A DNA stretch of 64,000 nucleotides, from positions 15,139,501 to 15,203,500 of the forward strand of contig JAYKKI010000037.1 in the NCBI GenBank assembly GCA_039881145.1, read 5' to 3'. Below are positions 17,096-27,400 of this stretch, in pieces; the first letter of the stretch is position 1, and every line of letters begins with the position of its first letter. This DNA is from Druceiella hillmani. Taxonomy: Eukaryota; Arthropoda; Insecta; Lepidoptera; Hepialidae. Both the position numbers and the translations under genes were made by a program. The notes beneath the pieces are model-generated. The model ran no database searches. It worked only from the letters and a program-made list of their open reading frames with translations, and was not told the origin of the DNA.

Positions 17096-20000
17096 TTAAT
17101 CTTTTTGATTTTGGCAATCGTTATTAATACATTTACAAAGTGAAATACAATTTAATGACAATTTTTGACAAGAACAAGCCTTGGTTTTACAATTCGAAGA
17201 ACATTTACAGGGCTGAATCAACAATTCCGGCAATGGTTGTTTCGTAAGTTGTTGTGGGAACAATTTGTCATCTTTTCTTTCATAGCCTAATAAGGTAAAA
17301 TCAATAGGCTGTAGTAGAGTTTGGTCTGCATTAATCCATAAATAAGTTTGTGCTGAAGCTCTTAATATATGTAAATGTAAAGCATCTGATGTACAAATGA
17401 TTCTTAATAAATTAAAGACGAAGCCAAGATTTCTCGAAATTAATTTATATCGAAGGTCATCAGCAGTTGATTTTTTTTTCGCAATAAGATAAGTGTTTCT
17501 AATTCAATTAATTGTTCGGCACTTAGGTATGGATTTCCTAAATGTCGCAAAGCTTTTTGAACAAAATCCAAGGATACAGCTTTTAAACCATTTTTTTTAG
17601 AACCCAATCTGCTGGTAGAATCACAACCACTGAGAGCGTGTAATGCTGGCAAAACACGACAAACGTTTTCGCCAAGGGACTGAGCAGCCAAATGACATCC
17701 TGAAATGAATTTCTTTTTGTATGAACCGTCAAACCATAAGCCTAAGCAGCTAAAACGTGTTAGCATATTCTAAAAATAAATTCCCAGGATGAAAACATCT
17801 GTATCAGCGCTAATAATTATAATATGAGCAGCTTGAATTTTTACCGCGTGAAAAATGTGACAAAACATTCTTGAATCGGCTTCTAAATGGTTCGATTTTA
17901 ATTCTGGTACCTCAAGAAATGAAGAGCCTTGCAATTTGAAACATTGTGTAGGATCATCAAATCCTCCACAAATATACAACTCGCAATCTTCATTTATTTT
18001 TATATATCTAGGAGCAGCAGTACAGAGAAATTGAACAAGCTGTAACTTATTTTCAGTGCTTGAAAAGAAATAGTTACAATTACTTGGAATTTTCGTATTT
18101 TCATTTGAAATTATTAAATTTTTTATTTTTTTATTTTTACTTCGTGCAGTTGACTACAAATATTTTATGGAAATATCGTCATATCTGTCAAATACGATGT
18201 CTATTCGTTTTACATTTGCCTGCAAAAATAGATCGTGGATTCTATTGACGAACGCCTCAGCAAAATCACCAAAGGTGTTGAAATTTTGTAATTGAACTCG
18301 GTGAACAAGTGCCATACCGTCAACAATAAAAATTTTATGCTTTTCTAATTTAAAAATTTCACTCCGTGTGTTTGAACCGCACTTAATATTATTTTCAATT
18401 TCAAGAGCGAGTTCCGATTTTGGATTCTTTCTATAAAATCCTTCTGAATCAAAAAGATACTTGCAGTAATCAACAATTTCATGAGATGCTAAAATTTTTG
18501 TGTCAAATCCACGTTGATTAGCCAATAAGAATGTTTTTTGGAAAAGATTTACATCTGTAGCATCTTGTAACTTTTTATTAGGAGTAGTTTTACTTTCATT
18601 TTTAGAAGTTTTTTGTACAAAGTTGTCAAATTTACATTTTTTAATAGGGTCAGATAACTTTTTATTTTTCAGTATAAACCGCTCATTTTCGTACGTACTT
18701 AACGCAGTCTCTCCATTTTCTACAATATTTAGCAAACATTGGGAAGTAGATTCATCGGCGAGTTTTCCGGTATAAATATTTCGAAGCGCGCAATTTTCGT
18801 TGTCACTATAGGGATTGCAAGCATAGAAATACTTGACAATATTTTGTATATCTTTTTCGTCATTATTGATTCTAGATTGCGTCCATTCATTATGGTAATT
18901 AATATCACTTGTAGAGTCTTCTTGCATTCCGAGATATGAAGAAAGATCCTCGTGTATACTGTTTTTAAATGGATAAAGGAGTAGCCATCTCTGCATCGCA
19001 TCTTCATTTTTTGTTATACCGATCAAACCTCCAGTCACTGCTGACGATCGATTCTGAGACTGTTCTAATGCTCAGTCAGGACTTACTGCATTAAATTTAC
19101 CTTCCGTTCGTTTGACAGACCACATTCCTCGCTTCATATCATGTACAACTTCTGAAGGTAGTTTTATCATATCTTGTAAATAAAGGGTGACTCCGCGAAT
19201 GTAATTCGTGTGATTCATAGAAAAAAAGTAAGGTAACATTTGTCTAGAAGTTAACAAATGCAGTTCATAATTTGTACTCCTATCAGCCATAACTGAATTT
19301 AACAAAATTTCTACCATTTCACAATAGTTATTCAAATATTTAAAAATTTCGTTTTCAGTGCTCATAGTGCGTACAAAATTTAAAAAATTCATCAAAAAAT
19401 CTGAAATTATTCTTTTGTATAGATTATATTTTTCTAATAGACCTGCATGATTTTTATCAACTGTATTCTCTCTTATTTCTGGAAGACAAGTATTTAGCTG
19501 TTGTAAATAATCTTGAGAATAATTCATTTTTTCTATAAATTCGACAATTTGAATGCTTCTTAAAGCCTCATACAAAAGTTTGTGTGCTCTAATACCTCTG
19601 TTGTACTGAGTACCGTTGAGAATTGCCGACAAAGTATTTACACCATAAATATCGGCTTCAATAAGAATACTATCGAGTCCACTACCATCAAGATATTGGC
19701 CCAAGCAACGCAAGAAATTTTTTTGTAAATGAAACGATCCTATTCTCAATATCGAATTGTCAGCTTCTTGAGTTGTTAGTTGAATATTTTTTTCAATAAG
19801 ATATATCGCCATATCGCACGAAAGTACTGCTATTTTTTTACCGAGTGCAAGACTTACGCTGATATAATTTTTCATGGCAGTATAAACTACGTCTTTAGAA
19901 GTCGGTGGCTGAGGTATGATCGGACTAAATCCAACAGTAGAAATAGGTGCAGTTTCAGACGATAGTATTTGTTGAAATGGAGTCCATCCTGGTATTGAGT

Positions 20001-21694
20001 TTGTAGATGGTCGGCAGAAATTATTTTCTATTTGACTATATTGTAGTCTACACAAAACCCAGAGCAAATTATCAAACTGTACATTGTTTTGACTATTTTT
20101 TAATAAATAGCTACTGTCCTTATGATTCGGTATCAAAGGCTGCATACTTTCTTGAAAATGAAGAATTTCTTGGCAATTTAAAATTTTTAAATCAAACTCG
20201 TTTTGATTTACTGTAGGTTTCACTTTGATTAAATTTACTTCATTTTCAGTAGTCTTTTTTTCTTGATATATCACCATTGCTGTCACATGGGTCGAATCTT
20301 TTCCACTTAATGTTTTTTCATTGAAATCATTGTTATCTATAGCTCCATGAAGAAATAACGATGAATCCCGAACGATATTTTTAGGAATAAGCAGTTTTTT
20401 GTCAATATCTTCACACACAATTGACGTTGTTACTTCAGTATCAAGGTTTTTCAATGCTTTATAATTTATGCAATGCCCAAGTTTATTTAACATCATGATT
20501 AAATGTTTCGATCGTGTCAAATGATGAATAGATTGAGCTAAAGCTATATGCTTTGGAGTCTGTTTCTCAGTAATCGTAAAATATATATCATAAAATATAG
20601 ACAACCCTCGTCTATTATAATTCTCACTTAATTTTTTATTTTTAGCATTGAGCAATGCTTGTATAAAAATTTGCCAAGTAGCCGGTAATTGACCTTCTTT
20701 TAAAAATTTTCCTATTAAAATTTCATCATGTACATACCCATCGGGTATTACTTCGGTGTTTAATATTTCTTTGCGAAGTTGTTTTGCTACTTGAACAGTG
20801 TAGTTTGTAGAATTAAACAGTGGTATGTTGCTCATATATACCAATGATGATTTTGATCTATCATTTGGATATGAAAATAAAATATTTCCACCATATTTGT
20901 TAATCAGCAGTGATTTCATATCGCGATTTTCTACGACTGCATCTTCAATTTCTGTGAGTTCAGCTAGCCGCTTAGCCAACTGAGCCACTTCAAAAGAATG
21001 AGTTTTGAATTGATGTTTAATTTCATCAATCAGCTTCTCAAATGCCTCTATAAGTAAGTCATGCGGTATTTTATTTGAAGGTCTACCTGCTGGATTTGTA
21101 GAATTTCTTGGTAGTCGAAGATAATCACGATAACAATGTGTATGATACTTTATTTCCATAGCAAATAGATCAGCTGGTTCTTGGCATGTGCTAATTTTTG
21201 TATAAACATCGTCTTGTTTATTACGAGCGGTGTTAAAAATTTGCTCTGCCGCTGAAATTTCTGAACACAAGAAAAGCGTTTTGTTTTTATTTCTTGTTTG
21301 TTTACCGCAAATTAAACATTGCTGACTATTTTTGATTTTATTGACTACTCTTGATGAGTGTCGAACATATTCAGTTCCAGAAACACTAGCTTCTACAGAG
21401 GAGGTGGGAGTAGAAGCATTTTCCTGCTTATACAATGACAATTCTCGACGCCTTATTTTTTCTTCGCTAATGTATCTAGCCATACAACTTCTATGCCAAG
21501 TACATCTGTGTTCAGTAAAATCTATATTATTTTTTATTTTTTCACTAATGTCATCTTTTCTTCGATCTGCTGTTTTTTGGATATTTGCAAACGATTGTGG
21601 TTTTTTTTTCTGCCAAATTACCCGTTTTATCACAAAACAAACACAATATTTCGTTTAGTTTTCGCTTCTTCACATTTGTCACTTGTAGCGACAT
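17096..21694 (-). pseudogene. FEN1/XPG-like nuclease with N-terminal Cys/His modules and C-terminal CXC domain; frame broken
   Basis: Start is the ATG at 21,694; the next residues include CLFCDKTG. Reading on gives about 1,530 codons. N-terminus: two C-x2-C ... H-x-C modules (about residues 18-70 and 126-190). The central 800 residues are of unknown function. The nuclease core has VDGMALVHR (near 1,125), VFDRYD (near 1,169), LEADSRM (near 1,271), SADTDVFILG (near 1,297) and LSGCDSTS (near 1,358). Spacing and order match the seven acidic metal ligands of FEN1-type nucleases. C-terminus: a CKC ... CSC ... CKC cluster (17,114-17,209), a Tesmin/TSO1-like CXC pattern. Breaks: an extra A in a nine-A run (21,601-21,609), TGA at 19,072-19,074, TAG at 18,154-18,156, TAG at 17,770-17,772 and a slip in a nine-A run (17,471-17,479). 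Each stop is in frame, with conserved sequence on both sides. Similar multi-copy uncharacterised proteins exist in many invertebrates, from memory. Confidence 0.8.
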
Positions 21695-21806
21695 TCTCGC
21701 CGTTTTTATTTAATAAATAAACCACTTAAATACAATCAAACAACAATTTAAACAAACATAACACAACGTAAACACGAAAAAATAAACTTTTACGCATTAA
21801 TATTTG

Positions 21807-21813
21807 TTTTATA
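21807..21813 (-). promoter_or_regulatory. Candidate TATA box of the nuclease-like gene
   Basis: TATAAAA on the minus strand lies about 113 bp upstream of the ATG at 21,694, which would leave an 80-90 nt 5' leader. It sits just inside the inner, decayed end of the right TIR, so the TIR probably supplies upstream promoter sequence. It is supported by motif and position only. Confidence 0.4.
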
Positions 21814-21844
21814 CTGACTACTACGAGCGCTTTGACGCATCGGC

Positions 21845-22004
21845 GCATAGAGTGGGTACAGGAGTGGGGACAAGAGAAAGGGACCAACACAGCTGCTGGC
21901 AACATGAGTTTTTTTTTTATTTAGGGCCTCAGGTATAAGAATTTGAGCATAGTTGCCGGTCCTCACATTTTGCATACTCAACTACCTACAGCGCCTGCAC
22001 TATA
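21845..22004 (-). repeat. Right terminal inverted repeat, inner block
   Basis: GGTCCTCACATTTTGCATAC (21,959-21,978) is the exact complement of left-arm sequence at about 16,754-16,773. Complementarity is strong from 21,956 to 22,004 and imperfect back to 21,845 (TTGCCAGCAGCTGTGTTGGT against TTGCCAGGAGCCCTATTGGT). The block ends at the TA where the microsatellite-bearing MITE is inserted. Confidence 0.8.
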
Positions 22005-24277
22005 TTGTGAATATCAATCGATCAATATCAATTATGCTAGCACGGAGACTAACTATAAATTATGCTAGACATATATTTTCTCTGGTTTTAAGTACCAAAA
22101 GAGTATGAAGTGGCCTACGTGTGTAAATAGCACAAAGACTACGTGGAAAATTCTATGCTAGACTTGATTACTTTCAATATTGAGTCTCATGCACTCCATG
22201 ATGTAATAGTAATAGTAATAGTAGTAGTAGTAGCAGCAGCAGTAGTAGTGGTAGTAGTAGTAGTCGTAGTAATAATAGCAATAGTAGTAGTAATAGTATT
22301 AGTAATAGTCGTAGTAGTAGGAGTAATAGTAGTAGTAATAGTAGTAGTAATACTAATAGTAGTAGTAATAGTAATAGTAGTAGTAATAGTAATAGTAATA
22401 GTAATAGTAATGGTGATGGTGATGGTGACGGTGACGGTGACGGTGACGGTGACGGTGACGGTGACGGTGACGGTGACGGTGACGGTGACGGTGACGGTGA
22501 CGGTGACGGTGACGGTGAAGGTGAAGGTGACGGTGACAGTGATAGTGACAGTGACAGTGATAGTGACAGTGAATGTAATAGTAATAGTAGTAGTAGTAGT
22601 AATAGTAATAGTAGTAGTTATAGTAATAGTGATAGTGATAGTGATAGTGATAGTGATAGTGATAGTGATAGTGATAGTGATAGTGATAGTGATAGTGATA
22701 GTGATAGTGATAGTGATAGTGATAGTGATAGTGATAGTGATAGTGATAGAGTAGTGACGGTGACGGTGACGGTGACGGTGACGGTGACGGTGACGGTGAC
22801 GGCGACGGTGACGGCGACGGCGACGGTGACGGCGACGGTGACGGCGACGGCGACTCAATGTGATAGTGATAGTTAAAGTAGTAGTAATAGTAATAGTAGT
22901 AGTAGTAGTAGTAATAGTAATAGTAATAGTAATAGTGATAGTGATAGTGATAGTGATAGTGATAGTGATAGTGATAGTGATAGTGATAGTGATAGTGATA
23001 GTGATAGTGATAGTGATAGTGATAGTGATAGTGATAGTGATAGTGATAGTGATAGTGATAGTGATAGTGATAGTGATAGTGATAGTGATAGTGATAGTGA
23101 TAGTGATAGTGATAGTGATAGTGATAGTGATAGTGATAGTGATAGTAATAGTTAAAGTAGTAGTAATAGTAATAGTAGTAGTAGTAATAGTAATAGTAAT
23201 AGTAATAGTAATAGTGATAGTGATAGTGATAGTGATAGTGATAGTGATAGTGATAGTGATAGTGATAGTGATAGTGATAGTGATAGTGATAGTGAAAGTG
23301 ATAGTGATAGTGATAGTGATAGTGATAGTGATAGTGATAGTGATAGTGATAGTGATAGTGATAGTGATAGTGATAGTGATAGTGATAGTGATAGTGATAG
23401 TGATAGTGATAGTGATAGTGATAGTGATAGTGATAGTGATAGTGATAGTGATAGTAATAATAATAGTAATAATAATAGTAATAGTTAAAGTAGTAGTAAT
23501 AGCAATAGTAGTAGTAGTAGTAATAGTAATAGTTAAAGTAGTAGTAATAGTAATAGTAGTAGTAGTAGTAATAGTAATAGTAATAGTAATAGTGATAGTG
23601 ATAGTAATAGTAATAGTAATAGTAATAGTAATAGTAATAGTAATAGTAATAGTAATAGTAATAGTAATAGTAATAGTAATAGTAATAGTAATAGTAATAG
23701 TAATAGTAATAGTAATAGTAATAGTAATAGTAATAGTAATAGTAATAGTAATAGTAATAGTAATAGTAATAGTAATAGTAATAGTAATAGTAATAGTAAT
23801 AGTAATAGTAATAGTAATAGTAATAGTAATAGTAATAGTAATAGTAATAGTAATAGTAATAGTAATAGTAATAGTAATAGTAATAGTAATAGTAATAGTA
23901 ATAGTAATAGTAATAGTAATAGTAATAGTAATAGTAATAGTAATAGTAATAGTAATAGTAATAGTAATAGTAATAGTAATAGTAATAGTAATAGTAATAG
24001 TAATAGTAATAGTCATAGTAATAGTAATAGTAATAGTAATAGTAATATTAACAGTTATAGTAATAGTAACAGTAACAGTAACAGTAACAGTAACAGTAAC
24101 AGTAACAGTAACAGTAACAGTAACAGTAACAGTAACAGTAACAGTAACAGTAATAGTAATAGTAATAGTAGTGGTAATAGTAATAGTAATAGTAATGGTA
24201 GGAAAATATCAGTCTAGCATAATTTATAATCAGTCTCCGGGCTAGCATAATTGATTTAGATCGATTAATATTCACAA
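22005..24277. mobile_element. TA-flanked MITE-like element expanded by a hexanucleotide microsatellite
   Basis: Termini are TTGTGAATATCAATCGATC (22,005) and its near-perfect complement ending ATTCACAA (24,277), with inverted repeats of about 67 bp that include two AATTATGCTAG motifs each. TA lies on both sides (22,003-22,004 and 24,278-24,279). The matching site in the left TIR has a single uninterrupted CTAATAGCC, so this is a true insertion with TA duplication, as for Tc1/mariner-type elements. No transposase is encoded; the interior is about 130 bp of unique sequence plus about 2 kb of simple repeat. Confidence 0.8.
22198..24200. repeat. Complex trinucleotide/hexanucleotide microsatellite array, about 2 kb
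   Basis: Successive blocks are GTA-rich trinucleotides (22,204-22,400), GGTGAC (22,415-22,530), AGTGAT (22,628-22,748), GACGGT (22,754-22,855), GATAGT (22,936-23,147 and 23,215-23,455), AATAGT (23,590-24,050) and AACAGT (24,066-24,150). All share a 6-bp or 3-bp phase, and GATAGT, AATAGT and AACAGT differ by single bases, so they arose by expansion and homogenisation of variants. The open frames (Val-Ile on plus, Thr-Ile on minus, up to 609 codons) are by-products of hexamers that lack stop codons in that phase. Confidence 0.97.
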
Positions 24278-24440
24278 TAGCCGATATCAATCACTCATCT
24301 TTTTATCGTTAATATATTCGAGTTAGCTTAATTAATCGATATCCATATTTTATTCCGTGTTAAGTAATCGCATCCATTTTGACTGAAATAGATATCTATG
24401 TAGCACAAATTAATATTTGCGATATTTGGGTACATGGTCG
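24278..24440 (-). repeat. Right terminal inverted repeat, middle block
   Basis: It is complementary to left-arm 16,570-16,730 (shared blocks include AATATATTCGAGTTAGCTTA and GGTACATGGTC). It is bounded by the MITE on the inner side and the Tc1-like element on the outer side. Confidence 0.85.
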
Positions 24441-24442
24441 TA

Positions 24443-26000
24443 CACCCTTTTGCATAAAAAATGGGCGGTTTTGGTTTTGTCATATTATTAACAAAATATT
24501 ATTTATTAAGAGGTTGTATTAATTGTAATTTTTACTAGCAGGTATAGTGTATTCTGGCACATAAAAACGAACGCTCTAAATTTGAAATTTATTTATTTTT
24601 AATGAAAATTCTCTTTCACTGACAAAAACGTATTTTTTGGCGGTAAGTGAAATCCAACTCTTATTAAGTTCTTTTTCATTTGTTACGTTTTTTATTTTAA
24701 CGAATAATTTTAATTAAACTTCTGCTGTTTGCTGCATTAGTTCACTTCTGTTTGCTGTTCTCAGTATTGTTTAAAAAACGATAAAAGCTAGTAAAATTAT
24801 TGCGCTGCTTGAAGAAGGCTGTAGCCAATGTTATGTGTCTCAGCAGTATAATGTAAGCTGTTCCACCGTCCAAAGGACCTGACAACGATACCACAAAACG
24901 GGCTCCGTCAGTAGAAGGCCCGTTCCTGGGAGAAAACGGTGCACTGAGTTACGGGACGACCGCTTCACAGTCAGTCAAGCGCTACGAAATCACCAAATTA
25001 CGTACGTGGATCTCAAACAGAACCTCGAGGACGTCAGAGGTACATCTATGAACAGTCAAAATGAGATTTCAGGCCGTCAATATAAGTAGCTATTGCCCAG
25101 CTCGGGGCCCTACATTGCTCCGTGAGCATTGAGTTGCTAGATTGAGATTCGCTCAAAATTTTTAATCACGGACTCAACAAGACTCTGATGAAGCACGTAT
25201 ATCGAATAGTGGTGAGGATCGACGTCGGCGAGTCTTACAAATATCTGGAGTACGCTTCGCAGAATTGTGCTGTGAGGAAATCACCCCTTACGGTGGAGGC
25301 TCCATATAGTTTTGGGCTGGTATTAGCTCAGATGACCATACCGAGTTAGTTTTCATTGAAAATGGCACAATTAATGCGCAAAGGTACATAATAGTGGTTC
25401 TTATTCCTCATGCTCAACCCGCATTAACAGCAGTTGGAGGCGAGTCCATTTTTATGGGCGACAACGTTCGAGCCCACCACTCTAGAGACGTTGATGCGTA
25501 TATGCAGGAGGCCGGAATTCGTCGGTTAGACTGGCTAGTTAGAAGTCTCGACATCAATCCGATAGAACATATATAGCTCAAACGATGCGTCAGAGCCATA
25601 AAATTAGCTCCAGAAAACATTCAGGTCCTAAAAAATGTGATCGTTGCTGAATGGGAAGGTATTCTTCAGGAAATGATAAAAAATGTCGTGGAAAGCAAGC
25701 CTAGCAGATTGAGCGCATTGATTTTAGCTAGAGGAGGCCATACTCGTTACTAAATTTTCAAATTTTGTGTTAAATTAATAAAAAATATTCAAAAATAAAC
25801 TTTAGCCATTTTTAATGTACCAGTATGAAAACGCTCCTCTGTGGACTTTACATGGTATTTTTTTATTCGCATTTTTAATGACTGAAGTAGATAAAACCGA
25901 TATCTCAATAATAAATAAGGATATTCTCGCCATATAAATAATAATAAAATAACTCTGATATGGTTTACTCCTACAGGTGCCCGTTTTTTTTGCAAAAGGG
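24443..26000 (+). mobile_element. Tc1-like transposon, decayed, inserted in the right TIR
   Basis: Ends read CACCCTTTTGCATAAAAAAT and, inverted, CCCTTTTGCAAAAAAAACGG. TA lies on both sides (24,441-24,442 and 26,001-26,002). The left TIR shows the same site without the insert (GGTCATATAATATAATTGG), which defines both borders. Length is about 1.56 kb, normal for Tc1 elements. The transposase is described separately. Confidence 0.9.
24796..25753 (+). pseudogene. Tc1-family (DD34E) transposase, pseudogene
   Basis: The transposase of a Tc1 element cuts at the terminal repeats and joins the ends to a TA target. Here the N-terminal helix-turn-helix region is recognisable (KIIALLEEGC ... VSCSTVQRT), then comes a stretch with several stops and frame changes. 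The C-terminal catalytic part is open at 25,394-25,576: GDNVRAHHS carries the second Asp and SLDINPIEHI the Glu, with 34 residues between them, the DD34E spacing of Tc1. The end reads RGGHTRY then TAA at 25,751. Many stops and shifts make it inactive. Confidence 0.88.
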
Positions 26001-26002
26001 TA

Positions 26003-27170
26003 TGTAATATAATTGGTACAAAACACTTGGACATTCATAGAATCTTATGTAAATGTTTGGTAAATTCTCGAAATTCCTAAATAATTTTCAATAAAAATAA
26101 TCGTATTTTTGCGATTTGTAATTTAAATAATTACATTTTTATTATTGTTACTCATATATATATATAACACATTTTGTTAACAAAATGGATAAAAAATGTT
26201 TATTGTTAAATACAAAAAGGGATGTTTGTTTACGTGTATGACCCAATTACACAATCAGTCATTAGAAATAAGAATTTTTGACTATCGCTTTACAAGATAC
26301 ATAGTTTCCTTGAAAAACAGAAGAAAGGTGACTAGTAAATGTTCATATAGGGTTGAACCCAGGTGATATGGGAATGAAAATGCTACCAGAATAGGTAGAA
26401 AACAGAAGGAAACAAACATCTTTAAAAAGTTATATAAATATTCGATGACATAATTGAAATATGTCGAATTTTTTATGGTAAGTCAGGTTACTATTGATAA
26501 CATCGTGCAAATGTCCTTTCTATAGAACTTTGAAAGAGCAAAATGAATTAAAATGCAGATTCCATCCTATCATATCTCTCCATACACAGATATAACATGT
26601 TACTCTCAGACCAAACGGGGTCATAAAAAAAAATGTAAATAAATTCGGAAAAAAATTATAAACGATATTTATTTTGGCTACACGGAACGAATGTCAATGT
26701 CAGTAGTTTGTTTTTAATTAATTTAGACAATGTTGCACATAAAAAATAAAAGTGGTTATTATTTCACGCAATGATTTCTGAAAAGTTATAATGTATTTCA
26801 TTAGATATTTATACTAAAGCTGATACGAAATACCAATCATAACACAGATAACATTTTCTTACATATTTTATTTTTAATAAACTGTATGTAATCTTCTTGA
26901 TACTTGCTTGGAGATTGTTTTTAATGTCAATAATCAATATTATTATTGTTATTAAATGTAATAAATTCTTAGCATTTTTTATGGCTCAGTCGTGTTTTTT
27001 AATCTTACCATTGGCAATGTTTGATTCGTGTAAATTTAAAAAACAATTAACACAACAGTTTCTTTTCAGAAATGGAAAATTATTAAAGTCTTTATTACCT
27101 TAAACACATATGTTGGAAAGTATTTAAGAAACATGGTAATTGAAGACACCTAAGAAGTAAATATATTACG
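26003..27170 (-). repeat. Right terminal inverted repeat, outer block
   Basis: It is complementary to left-arm 15,374-16,560. Matching blocks include ACATGGTAATTGAAGACACC, GTTACTCTCAGACCAAACGG and ACACATTTTGTTAACAAAAT. It contains no gene; open frames inside it are not shared with the left arm. Confidence 0.85.
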
Positions 27171-27301
27171 TATAAAAAAATATATATTTAATGTCTTTTC
27201 TTGTCCATAACAAATTTTGAAAAATGTCTCTCTCCGAGTATGAACCAATGATATTTAATATTGAAGATTCAATTATTTTAAAAGAAAACTATATATAAAT
27301 A

Positions 27302-27400
<99 letters not shown>

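Larger units (their letters stand above)
15374..27170. mobile_element. Long-TIR DNA element carrying a FEN1-like nuclease gene (family unknown)
   Basis: 15,374-16,774 is the reverse complement of 21,956-27,170 once two younger insertions in the right arm are removed. The right arm is then about 1,380 bp and the left 1,401 bp. Outer ends begin CG(C/T)AATATATTTACTTC and stop matching together at 15,374 and 27,170. A weaker continuation of the symmetry reaches about 16,880 and 21,845. The flanks share only TAT next to each end, a possible 3-bp target duplication but not a secure one. Between the arms lies one gene on the minus strand. Without the insertions the element is about 8.0 kb. No DDE, tyrosine-recombinase, Rep or integrase motif was seen, so I do not place it in a known superfamily. 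The alternative is a segmental inverted duplication around a gene. Confidence 0.75.

Noticed and set aside
22187..24245. Very long open frames (609 codons minus, 461 and 203 codons plus)
   Set aside because: They are translations of hexanucleotide repeats that lack stops in one phase: pure Thr-Ile or Val-Ile. No domain.
26897..27103. 68-codon frame inside the right TIR
   Set aside because: Not preserved in the left arm copy of the same sequence, so not a real gene of the element.
15371..27173. TAT on both sides of the long-TIR element as a target-site duplication
   Set aside because: Three bases in AT-rich DNA can match by chance; kept only as a possibility inside the element entry.
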